A stretch of 24,312 bases of DNA, from assembly GCA_035570275.1 (NCBI GenBank), contig DATMNI010000133.1, positions 1 through 24,312 on the forward strand, given 5' to 3'. The notes beneath the pieces were generated by a model. It saw only the letters and a list, made by a program, of their open reading frames with translations. It searched no databases and had not been told where the DNA came from. Source of the stretch: DATMNI01 sp035570275 (lineage in GTDB: Bacteria > Acidobacteriota > Terriglobia > Bryobacterales > Bryobacteraceae). The translations under genes and the position numbers were made by a program. Every line of letters starts with the position of its first letter. The stretch's first letter is position 1. Below are positions 8,569-15,984 of this stretch, one piece after another.

Positions 8569-8598
8569 AGCTGATAGCTGATCGCTGATAGCTAACGA
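8569..8598. repeat. Heptamer tandem repeat forming the receptor/subunit-3 spacer
   Basis: On the + strand the units are AGCTGAT, AGCTGAT, CGCTGAT and AGCTAAC (8569-8596). The array fills the whole gap between the TonB receptor stop codon (8599-8601) and the next gene's ATG (8568), leaving no recognisable ribosome binding site. Confidence 0.8.
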
Positions 8599-11500
8599 CT
8601 AGTATATAAGCTTCAAGGCCAACTGCACGCTGCGGTTGCCGGTGGCGCTGGTAATAATGCCGAACGTCGAAGGCGCGTTTACGGTAGTGCCAGGGTTGCT
8701 CCACGTCGGCGAGTTGGTGAAGTTGAATGCCTCGGCGCGGAATTGGACATTCACCTTTTCCACCGGCTTAAAGTTCTTGAACAGCGAGAAATCCAGATTA
8801 TGCACACCCGGATTCCGCACGTTGGGCAGAAAGCGCCCCACATTACCGAACGTGTAGTTAGGAGTCTGGGAGAAATCCGATTGCACGAAGTACTCGTTCA
8901 GACGGCTGGCGATGGCTCCGCTGAGCGCTGGATTCTGTCCGTTGTCCGTGGCGCGGATGCCCGGGCTGCTGAGACCGGTGGTGTTGCCGCCGTTGCCGAT
9001 GGCGATCGGCAGCCCCTTCTGGAAGGTGGCAATGCCGTTGATCTGCCAGCCGCCCAGCACGAAATCGACCGGCTTCGGGGCCGAAACCAGGAACTTCCGG
9101 CCCCTGCCGAAAGGCAGTTCGTAGTTGGAGCTGACCACAAAACGCTTCGGAACATCCTGCGAGGAAACCGACTTTTCGCACTTCCGGCAATAGGCGTCCT
9201 GCTTGGTACCGGCCGGCCCGATGTAGTTGACCACCTGGGAGGCGTCGTCCAGCAGCTTGGACGCCGTAAAACTGACCAGCGTCGAAAGACCGTTGTGGAA
9301 CCGGTGATCCGCCGACAGAATGAACGACTGGTAGTTCGAGTTCGCGATCGGCTTGCGGAAGGCATTCACGCCCGAGTACTGCGGATAGGTATCCAGCAGC
9401 AGATTCGCATTGACCTTCGGGTTGGCGTAGGTGGAGGTTGGGTTCTGAATGATCCCGAAAAACGGATTGGCAACCTGCGCCGTCAGGTTGCTTCCCAGCG
9501 GCAGAAACGATGCCGGCAACTGGTTGAAGGTGACGCTGCTTTCCCCGTCCGGTAAGTGCTGGCCTTTGCTGCCAAGATATCCCGCCTGGATAATCCAGTC
9601 CGACTTGATTTGCTGCTGTATGTTGAAATTCCACTGCTGAATCATCGGGTTGACGTAGTCGATGAAATAGCTGTCTTGAATTGTGCCTCCGATATCGGTG
9701 AGCGCGCCGCTGATGGGGCCCTGCTTGGGCCCCTGAGGCCGGATCAGGCCATTCGGAAACGGGTTGCTCAGGCTGGCGACGAAGGTCTGGCCGTTGTCCA
9801 GCGTGGCGTTCAGGGCGGTGCCGCCGGTGAAGCCTTCGGTTCCGGACGTTCCTGAAGTGCCCGCGGCCTGGAGCATGGAGGGCGCGTACAGAATGCCATA
9901 GGCTCCACGGATCACGGTCTTGCTGAACATGTTGTAGGCGAAGCCGACGCGCGGAGCCCAGTTGTTCATGTCCGTTGGCGTCTGATGGCGGCCGTAAGCG
10001 GCTCCCTGGGCGCCGACAAACTGCATCGCGCCCTTGAGGTTGCCGCAGTTGGGACAAATGGCGCTGGCCTGCACCTGACCTTGCAGCGGCGAGGGCGCAT
10101 TGATATCGAAATAGCTGAGCCGGTTGTAGCGCTCGGTGCGCGGAATATCGACGTCGTAGCGAACGCCCAGGTTCAGGGTCAGCTTGCGGCCTATCTTCCA
10201 ATCGTCCTGAAAGTATGCGCCAACGTAAGCGCTGGAAGTCGCGGCGGAGAAGGTGTATTGAATATCGTTGCCGTTGTTGCCTGGCAGGCCGAGCAGGAAA
10301 GAGGCGAACCCGATGCCTTGGGTAGTGGAGGTGCCATTCGACGAGATTTGCTGGGTGTTGGTGCTGCTAAAGGTGTACTGGCCATCGGGGCTGCCAAGTT
10401 GGGTGAAATTCACGAACATCTTTTCCCACGTTCCGCCCATCTTGAGCGTGTGCTTTCCCAGCACCTTGGTCAAATCCGCGCGGAGAATATGCGAGTACGG
10501 AACGTCGTTCAGCGTCGTAAAGGAGGCTTGGCCCAGGTTGTAGGTCGAACTGTTTCCACTGGCGCTGATCTGGGGAAATTCGAAGCCGTCCACAACGCCG
10601 TCGATGACCGAGGGAAACCCCAGCGTGGAGGGTTTGGTTCCGTTGGAGAACGCCGTATGGACGGAGACATCGCGCGCAAAACCATAGTTGAAATTCAGGA
10701 TGGTGGTGGGGTTAAAGCTGTAGACCGCGTTAATGGTGACGTTGCGGTTGTAGAAGTTGACCGGACCGGAACCGAACGGCGTGCCCGCGTTACCAAAGCC
10801 GTTGAAATCCGTGCTCACGCCCGTCTGGTTGGAGCCGCGCGCGAACATCCGGAACTTCTCGGAGAAATAATGGTCAATCCGGGCGTCAAGCTGGTCGTAC
10901 GGATTGTTGGCTACGCCCACGGTTTTCCAGTTGCCGGTCTGCAGCGCCTGATTCGTAATACAGCTTGGGCAGTTTGGCTCCGGCCAGAAGCTCAGAAGCT
11001 TCTTCGCCACCGGGTCGATGCGGTTGGTCGGGATCACGTTGTTGGGGAAGGGCTGCCGGAAACAATTCGGCGCCGAAGACGGGCATTGGGCGTTGGCGGC
11101 TGACGTCAGTGGGTCGTAAATGGTCACCGCCTGGCCCAAACCGCCGCTGGCGCCATTGGTAAAGCCGGTAAAGATCCCTTGTCGCATGGCATCGGTGGGC
11201 ACGCTGCCCGTGTCCGTTACGGCACTGGGCGTTCGCACGCTTTGCTCGCCGACGAAAAAGAAGGTCTTGTTCTTGCCGTTGTAGACTTTGGGGATGATCA
11301 GCGGTCCGCCGAAGTTGCCGCCGAACTGGTTGTACCGGACAATACCACGGGGAACGCCGTTGCGATTGTTTCCCCAGCTATTGGCGTTCAGCATGTTGTT
11401 CCGGAAGTATTCGAACAGCGTGAAATGATACTGATTGGTTCCCGATTTGGTGGCGAAGTTGATGGTGCCGCCACCGGTTCGGCCGTACTCCGGCGCCAGG

Positions 11501-12171
11501 GAGTTCGTCACCACGGAAAACTCCTGAACGCTGTCCTCATTGGGGACATACCCGATCTGCAGGTGGCTCACGTTGTTTTCCGGCACGATCACCGAGGTGC
11601 CATCGATGGTCACGTCGTTATAGTCGTTTCTACCGCCGCTGATCCACGGGCTGTTCGATCCCGCGCTCGGAATCACACCGGGCACCAGGGTCACCAAAGA
11701 CATCGGGCTGCGGTTGCCGCCCAGAGGCAGGTCGAGAATTGCCTTGTTGCCAATCGTTGTCGCCACGGTCGAGGATTCCGTCGCCAATTGGGCGGCATTG
11801 GACTCAACCGACACCGTGACCGTCAATTCACCAACCCTCAGGGCGATATTCAGCGAAACCGTCTGTTCGACGTCCAGCAGAATATGGCTCTGCACGTACT
11901 TCTGGAAGCCGACCTTCTCCACGGTGACCCGGTAGGAGCCCGGCTGTAGATATCTCTGATAAAAACGTCCCTCGACGTTGGTTTGCATCGACGTATGGAC
12001 GTTGGTGGCTTCATTCTCAATGGTGATTGCCGCATTCGGCACGGCAGTGCTGGATGGGTCGTTGACGCGCCCGTCGAGCGTACCTGTGGCGTTCTGGGCC
12101 AATGCCCACCCCGCCAAACCAAGCGTGGCGATGACAACTGCAAAAGACCGATTTGCAAAAGACCGATACAT
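8599..12171 (-). CDS. TonB-dependent receptor with N-terminal carboxypeptidase-regulatory-like domain (Oar-like)
   Basis: This is a 1190-residue outer-membrane receptor of the large Oar-like class abundant in Acidobacteriota. A signal peptide ends near residue 25 (GLAGWALAQ). Residues about 27-110 form a carboxypeptidase-regulatory-like beta-sandwich (GTLDGRVNDPSSTAVPNAAITI, later NVEGRFYQRYLQPGSYRVTVE). The plug follows, with LPLGGNRSP, SGGRNDYNDVTIDG and GRTGGGTINFATKSGTN. The rest is a beta-barrel, ending RSVQLALKLIY with the C-terminal aromatic residue expected for outer-membrane insertion. Substrate is unknown; such receptors are thought to take up oligosaccharides or other large molecules. 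The signal peptide contains a 15-bp duplication (RSFAN, RSFAV). A membrane regulator gene is divergent from it, 230 bases away. The two downstream genes on the same strand could be cotranscribed. Confidence 0.95.
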   Translation of the reverse strand: MYRSFANRSFAVVIATLGLAGWALAQNATGTLDGRVNDPSSTAVPNAAITIENEATNVHTSMQTNVEGRFYQRYLQPGSYRVTVEKVGFQKYVQSHILLDVEQTVSLNIALRVGELTVTVSVESNAAQLATESSTVATTIGNKAILDLPLGGNRSPMSLVTLVPGVIPSAGSNSPWISGGRNDYNDVTIDGTSVIVPENNVSHLQIGYVPNEDSVQEFSVVTNSLAPEYGRTGGGTINFATKSGTNQYHFTLFEYFRNNMLNANSWGNNRNGVPRGIVRYNQFGGNFGGPLIIPKVYNGKNKTFFFVGEQSVRTPSAVTDTGSVPTDAMRQGIFTGFTNGASGGLGQAVTIYDPLTSAANAQCPSSAPNCFRQPFPNNVIPTNRIDPVAKKLLSFWPEPNCPSCITNQALQTGNWKTVGVANNPYDQLDARIDHYFSEKFRMFARGSNQTGVSTDFNGFGNAGTPFGSGPVNFYNRNVTINAVYSFNPTTILNFNYGFARDVSVHTAFSNGTKPSTLGFPSVIDGVVDGFEFPQISASGNSSTYNLGQASFTTLNDVPYSHILRADLTKVLGKHTLKMGGTWEKMFVNFTQLGSPDGQYTFSSTNTQQISSNGTSTTQGIGFASFLLGLPGNNGNDIQYTFSAATSSAYVGAYFQDDWKIGRKLTLNLGVRYDVDIPRTERYNRLSYFDINAPSPLQGQVQASAICPNCGNLKGAMQFVGAQGAAYGRHQTPTDMNNWAPRVGFAYNMFSKTVIRGAYGILYAPSMLQAAGTSGTSGTEGFTGGTALNATLDNGQTFVASLSNPFPNGLIRPQGPKQGPISGALTDIGGTIQDSYFIDYVNPMIQQWNFNIQQQIKSDWIIQAGYLGSKGQHLPDGESSVTFNQLPASFLPLGSNLTAQVANPFFGIIQNPTSTYANPKVNANLLLDTYPQYSGVNAFRKPIANSNYQSFILSADHRFHNGLSTLVSFTASKLLDDASQVVNYIGPAGTKQDAYCRKCEKSVSSQDVPKRFVVSSNYELPFGRGRKFLVSAPKPVDFVLGGWQINGIATFQKGLPIAIGNGGNTTGLSSPGIRATDNGQNPALSGAIASRLNEYFVQSDFSQTPNYTFGNVGRFLPNVRNPGVHNLDFSLFKNFKPVEKVNVQFRAEAFNFTNSPTWSNPGTTVNAPSTFGIITSATGNRSVQLALKLIY

Positions 12172-12314
12172 CTGTTTCCTCCCCTGGAGACCGGCAATGG
12201 TTGGGCGGCCAGCCCCGAAGCATAGTTTGAAAGACCTCGCGGAACAGAACCTAGATCCTATCCTATGAGTTGATGTGACTATAGGCTCCGGGAAGGGTCC
12301 GCCTCAACGGGTTA

Positions 12315-12332
12315 CACGGTGTTTCACGGTGT
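12315..12332. promoter_or_regulatory. Direct repeat CACGGTGT x2, candidate operator
   Basis: CACGGTGT occurs at 12315-12322 and 12325-12332, separated by TT. The centre-to-centre distance is 10 bp, one helical turn, as for two protein subunits bound on the same DNA face. The site sits between the divergent TonB receptor (start 12171) and the membrane regulator (start 12402). It is a candidate binding site for that regulator or another factor; this is inference from position and spacing only. Confidence 0.45.
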
Positions 12333-12401
12333 AGAAAGCACAAGGCTTGCATTCTGATTACAGAAGGAGCAGAATCAGGTGAAGCAAACCTAGGGGGAGT
12401 C

Positions 12402-13697
12402 TTGTTTTCCACGTCGAAGACCGCCACACCGAGTTGCGGGCCGGGAGTGGTGCAGGAACGTACTACCCCAAGCCCGGATGAAATCCAACGTCAACTCCGT
12501 TGCATCCTGGCAAGCCCCGCGTTCCACGGCAGTAAACGCTGCCAGCAGTTCCTGGAATACGTCTGCGATAAATCGCTATCCGGTGAAACCGGGGCGCTGA
12601 AAGAGCGGACCATCGCCATTGAAGTTTTCGGCCGGCAGCCGCAATCGGATCTGGGTGAGGACACCATTGTTCGGGTCGGCGCCCGTGAAGTCCGCAAGCG
12701 GCTGGCCCAGTTTTATGTCACACCCGAGGGAGTCGCATCGGAAATCCGCATCGATCTTCACCCCGGGGCTTACTCGCCGGAGTTCACCTGCGTTGCCGTG
12801 CACCCGAAGGAACCGGTAGCGCCGAGCGTGATTGCCGTGGAAGGACGGCCGCTGCGCAGCCGGGTGGCCCTTCTGCTGATTGGCGCGTCGCTGGCTTTGG
12901 CCGGGGTAGGTATCTTCGCTGGTGTGAGGCTTCTCGGTTCCAATCCCAACGCCGAACTCTTCCAGCGATTTTGGGATCCGGTGATGCGCTCCCAGGAACC
13001 GCTGCTGGTGGCGGTGGCGCACCCGATCGTGTATCACGCTTCGCGCCGTGCCCAAATGTTGAGCGAGGAAAACCTGCCTCCGCAGGAGGTGCCCTCCCAG
13101 AGGCCGGTCCAGTTGCAGGCCAACCAAATGGACGGCTCCGACCTGGTTCCGGTGCTCAACCAATACGTTGGATTCGGCGACATGGTGGCGGTCAACGAAG
13201 TCTCGGCGATGCTGGCCCGCAAGTCTAAGGGTATTCGCCTGCGCATGGCCAGCGGAATCGAATTCGCCGACCTGCGAAAGACCCAGGCCCTGCTCATCGG
13301 CGCCATCACCAATCGCTGGACCATGGAACTGCAGCAATCCTGGCGATTCCGTTTCACCCGCAATCGAGACTTCCGCACCGTTATCACCGACACGCAGAAA
13401 CCGGGCCAGGTATGGTCTATCCCGGCGAGGGATGATGGATTGGCGCCCGAGGATTACATCCTGGTAGGCCGGATTCGCAATTCCTTTACCGGTGGATTGA
13501 CCCTGGTGGCAGCCGGTTTGAAGCAGTTCGGCACCGAGGCAGCCGGCCGCTTGCTGGCCGACCCCGACCAACTGGGTGTGATCCTGCGCAAACTGTCCCC
13601 CGGCTGGGAGACGAAAAACGTGCAGTTCGTACTGCATGCCCGCGTGATCGGCAACACGCCCGCGCAGCCGGAAGTAGTGGCATCGCAGGTCTGGTAG
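12402..13697 (+). CDS. Membrane-anchored regulator-like protein divergent from the TonB receptor
   Basis: The 431-residue protein has two parts joined by one membrane helix (about 155-177, VALLLIGASLALAGVGIFAGV). The cytoplasmic part reads IQRQLRCILASPAFHGSKRCQQFLEYV, then LKERTIAIEVFGR and DTIVRVGAREVRKRLAQFY, ending in DLHPGAYSPEF. This domain recurs in Acidobacteriota in front of membrane or TolB/TPR-like parts and is sometimes labelled adenylate cyclase-like; I see no cyclase motif and read it as a winged-helix-like DNA-binding or signalling domain. The outer part (178-431) has no family I can name. I chose a TTG at 12402 with GGGGGAG just upstream, although its spacing is short; a later start before PDEIQRQL is possible. 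The divergent position suggests control of the receptor operon in a ToxR-like manner, which is inference. Confidence 0.72.
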   Translation: MFSTSKTATPSCGPGVVQERTTPSPDEIQRQLRCILASPAFHGSKRCQQFLEYVCDKSLSGETGALKERTIAIEVFGRQPQSDLGEDTIVRVGAREVRKRLAQFYVTPEGVASEIRIDLHPGAYSPEFTCVAVHPKEPVAPSVIAVEGRPLRSRVALLLIGASLALAGVGIFAGVRLLGSNPNAELFQRFWDPVMRSQEPLLVAVAHPIVYHASRRAQMLSEENLPPQEVPSQRPVQLQANQMDGSDLVPVLNQYVGFGDMVAVNEVSAMLARKSKGIRLRMASGIEFADLRKTQALLIGAITNRWTMELQQSWRFRFTRNRDFRTVITDTQKPGQVWSIPARDDGLAPEDYILVGRIRNSFTGGLTLVAAGLKQFGTEAAGRLLADPDQLGVILRKLSPGWETKNVQFVLHARVIGNTPAQPEVVASQVW

Positions 13698-13750
13698 GCC
13701 CCCAAGACGGGGACTGCCAGCAACTCCGCCTTTTGGAATTGGCTGGCGGG

Positions 13751-14351
13751 TATGCCGACGGCAGTCTCCACGTCATGCGCCAGATCTGCACTTCCCACAG
13801 TTCGAGGAAACCAGCCAGACGTTTTGAGGGTGGTGGAACCCTCGAAATACCGCATTCAGCGCTTCCAAATCGTGCGGTTTTCGTTCCAGAGTGAGCAGCA
13901 GGCCTTCCATGTTGGCCAGGTGCTCCCGGCCTTCGATGAAGTCCGACATCAACTCCGGGAATTGTGCCAGCGCGAGCGCGGCTGCGGGCGCCCCCTGTTT
14001 CGGGGACACCACGTTCGGGGACACCACGGCTTTCTGGCATTCCACGGCCTGATGAAGGCGGACGATGCCTTCCTCTAATTCCGTCGAGACGGACGCTGGG
14101 CTGCGCGCCCGCCGAACCGCACCGATCACCGCCTCGGCCATCCTGGCGATTTCGACCAGTTGCTCGCGGAGAGCGCTATCGCGGATCTGCTCGAAAGCGG
14201 AATTCCACGACGTCGCAGCCGATTCGGCTTCGAGATCTCCGACGACGAGCCGTAGGGCCAGGTCTTCAATTTGCTGTTGCAATTCGCCCAATTGAACCAC
14301 CGTAGATCCCCTTAGAAAGCCGTTTTCACGCTCATCTGTTGTCACTCTCAT
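13751..14351 (-). pseudogene. cheA 5' fragment (Hpt domain) with frameshifts
   Basis: The frame from the ATG at 14351 begins inside the MCP gene's end. It gives a helical N-terminal segment (LQQQIEDLALRLVV, later LREQLVEIARMAEAV) and then a CheA phosphotransfer domain: FPELMSDFIEGREHLANMEGLLLTLE and DLEALNAVFRGFH, where the last His is the expected phosphorylation site. Downstream homology then jumps frames within about 45 bases. TLK lies in a second frame, RLAGFLELWEV in a third, and DLAHDVETAV back in the second. All CheA domains after Hpt (dimerisation, kinase, CheW-like) are absent. The open frame itself ends at 13773 after nonsense residues. A 15-bp duplication encodes VVSPN, VVSPK. It is almost certainly a dead kinase gene. 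Confidence 0.78.
13999..14028. repeat. 15-bp tandem duplication in the cheA fragment
   Basis: TTCGGGGACACCACG occurs at 13999-14013 and is repeated exactly at 14014-14028. It adds five residues in frame (VVSPN, VVSPK on the minus strand) in the linker before the Hpt domain. Confidence 0.85.
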
Positions 14352-14901
14352 CTAAGGGGAACATCTTCCTGGAAAGGACCGCCACGGCCGGCTGCGGCGC
14401 ATGGTTTGCCGCCTGCAGGGATTCTCCAAAGGCCGCGAGGCCAGCGGATTCCCGCGGATAGGTCTTTGGCGAGGAAGACTTGGGCACGCGGTCAGCGTTC
14501 ACCGCCGTGCCGTGCGCGCTACCGCCAACCAGTTTCCGCATCTTTTCGATGATGGCGTAGAGAGTCTGCGCCAGCGCTGCCATTTCCTGGCTGGCATCGG
14601 CGCTGCCAGTGATCTGATGAATGGACGCCGCGGCCTGCTCCAGTTTGCTGCTGCCCTGCTTGGACGTGGCAATAGACTCTTCGATCAGGGCGGCGGTATC
14701 CCTGGCGGCTTGGGCGCTGCGGTGCGCCAGATTGCGGACCTCGTCTGCCGCCACGGCGACGCCCATGCCGGCTTCCCCTGCCCGGGCTGCCTCTACCGCG
14801 GCGTTCAACGCCAGAATGTTGGTTTGAAATGCGATCTCCTCGATCACTCGAATGATCTTGGAGTCGCTGGAACTATTGATTTCCTTCATGGGTTCGACCA
14901 T
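14332..14901 (-). CDS. Truncated methyl-accepting chemotaxis signalling module
   Basis: The product of 189 residues contains the conserved MCP hairpin tip: VIEEIAFQTNILALNAAVEA, ARAGEAG, then ADEVRNLAHRSAQAARDTAALIEESI. There is no membrane segment, sensor domain or HAMP. Homology runs right up to the upstream stop codon: LKEMVEPMKEIN is standard MCP sequence and directly follows the TAG of cheX in the same frame. A second loss is visible near residue 99-105, where IHQITGSA passes straight to SQEMAALAQTLYAI and LVGG, omitting about 50 residues usual in the return helix. The C-terminus (FPLDE) looks natural. It overlaps the cheA fragment by 20 bases. It is either a gene remnant or a soluble mini-module that could still bind CheA/CheW; I favour remnant. 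Confidence 0.72.
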   Translation of the reverse strand: MVEPMKEINSSSDSKIIRVIEEIAFQTNILALNAAVEAARAGEAGMGVAVAADEVRNLAHRSAQAARDTAALIEESIATSKQGSSKLEQAAASIHQITGSADASQEMAALAQTLYAIIEKMRKLVGGSAHGTAVNADRVPKSSSPKTYPRESAGLAAFGESLQAANHAPQPAVAVLSRKMFPLDESDNR

Positions 14902-14910
14902 CTCTTTCAG

Positions 14911-15441
14911 CTAGACGTCCAGCGTGCAGACGGGAGTCCCCGCATGAGGATGCAGGTGGGCGCTCTTTTCGTGCGGGGCCAGGCACACCTTGACCAGCAG
15001 GATCTCGCCCTCCCAGGGAAACCTCATAACAATCCATTCGGCGCTGCCGGCGCTCTTGGTTTTGAAGTTTCTTCCGAAGACCACGGTCGGGATACTGAGG
15101 CCGAGAGGTCCAACCTCTGCTTCGACGTCGGTCTTGACATTGCCGATGATCATATTGGTCAACTCGGCGACGGCATCCAGCACGTCTTCGTCGACGGAGG
15201 TGGCTTCGGTCATGAGCATGAGTGAGCAGACCCGGCACGCCAATGCAGGCGAGCAGGAAACACTCCCGGTGCCTGCCCACGCGCCCGCCACCCCGATGAA
15301 CGACACGACGCCGTCATTGGCGTCCGGCGTACTGTGTTCGACCGATGCCTCGCCCGAGCCCAGTTCTACACCAAGCATGGTGGAAAAGACGTTGAGTACC
15401 GACTGATTGATCGAATTGACGATTAATGGTTGCAGGTTCAT
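14911..15441 (-). CDS. cheX: CheX-like CheY-P phosphatase
   Basis: CheX-type proteins (CheC/CheX/FliY phosphatase group) dephosphorylate CheY-P in the cytoplasm. The 176-residue protein has the diagnostic helix VLDAVAELTNMIIGNVK, with the ExxN catalytic pair at E93 and N96. A preceding Ser/Cys-rich stretch leads into it, and beta strands follow (IPTVVFGRNF, EWIVMRFPWEGEILLVKVCL). The ATG overlaps the cheY stop as ATGA, so the two are coupled. It ends CTLDV and its TAG is followed without a gap by MCP sequence in the same frame. It seems intact, unlike the two genes after it, so selection may still act on the cheY-cheX pair. Confidence 0.85.
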   Translation of the reverse strand: MNLQPLIVNSINQSVLNVFSTMLGVELGSGEASVEHSTPDANDGVVSFIGVAGAWAGTGSVSCSPALACRVCSLMLMTEATSVDEDVLDAVAELTNMIIGNVKTDVEAEVGPLGLSIPTVVFGRNFKTKSAGSAEWIVMRFPWEGEILLVKVCLAPHEKSAHLHPHAGTPVCTLDV

Positions 15442-15827
15442 ACGGGCAGCGCCGGCTCGATGATTCCAGCCAGCTTCTCCTTAATTTGATCGGCCGTGAA
15501 AGGCTTCCGCACATAGCCGGCGGCTCCCAGTTTCACCGCTTCAGCCACTCTGGTCTCGCCACCCTCGGTGGTAATCATAACGACCGGAATATGCCGCCAT
15601 TGGCCCGAGGCCTTTAGGGCGGCAAGCAACTGCAGACCGTCCATTTTGGGCATATTGATGTCGGAAAGCACGAGGTCCACCTTTTGCGTTCCCAGCAGTT
15701 TCAAAGCCTCCAGGCCGTCCCCCGCTTCATGGATGGTGTGAATCGCCATGCCAGTCTGTCGTAACACGCGCTGAAGGATTTTCCGGATCGCCGCCGAATC
15801 ATCCACTACCAAAACGTCTGACTCCAT
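15438..15827 (-). CDS. cheY: CheY-like single-domain response regulator
   Basis: The 129-residue receiver domain has all the key residues: the acidic pair D9/D10 in VLVVDDS, the phosphoacceptor D56 in LVLSDINMPKMDG, the Thr in MITTEGG (86/87) and K108 in RKPF. No output domain follows, as for CheY, which carries the signal to the flagellar switch or a phosphatase. The start ATG has AAGGAG five bases upstream. It is the first gene of the minus-strand che set and is divergent from fliM by 157 bases. A candidate sigma-28-type promoter precedes it. Confidence 0.93.
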   Translation of the reverse strand: MESDVLVVDDSAAIRKILQRVLRQTGMAIHTIHEAGDGLEALKLLGTQKVDLVLSDINMPKMDGLQLLAALKASGQWRHIPVVMITTEGGETRVAEAVKLGAAGYVRKPFTADQIKEKLAGIIEPALPV

Positions 15828-15846
15828 GTGACTCCTTACACTCTAT

Positions 15847-15873
15847 TTATCGGAAGGCCGGGGGATTTCATTA
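15847..15873 (-). promoter_or_regulatory. Candidate sigma-28 (FliA) type promoter for cheY
   Basis: On the minus strand TAATGAAA (15873-15866) is followed after exactly 11 bases by TCCGATAA (15854-15847). The FliA consensus is TAAAGTTT, N11, GCCGATAA: the -10 part matches 7 of 8 and the -35 part 4 of 8. The distance to the cheY ATG (15827) leaves a short leader that contains AAGGAG. The order and spacing fit; binding is not shown. Confidence 0.4.
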
Positions 15874-15984
15874 GATAAACGGCCAAGAAAATACGGCCAG
15901 CGGCAAGCCGCAGGCGGAAAAACCCGGCGCGGCCCTACAGGTCCTTCCGATTGCGCCGATAGAAGATGCAGGAGCGGGCTTCCT

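Noticed and set aside
12354..12378. Inverted CTGATT / AATCAG pair before the regulator gene
   Set aside because: Six-base arms with a 13-base gap are expected by chance at this scale; kept out of the features.
15955..15962. GCCGATAG upstream of fliM as a sigma-28 -10 box
   Set aside because: It is close to the consensus, but the position 11 bases upstream (15936-15943) shows no TAAA-like element.
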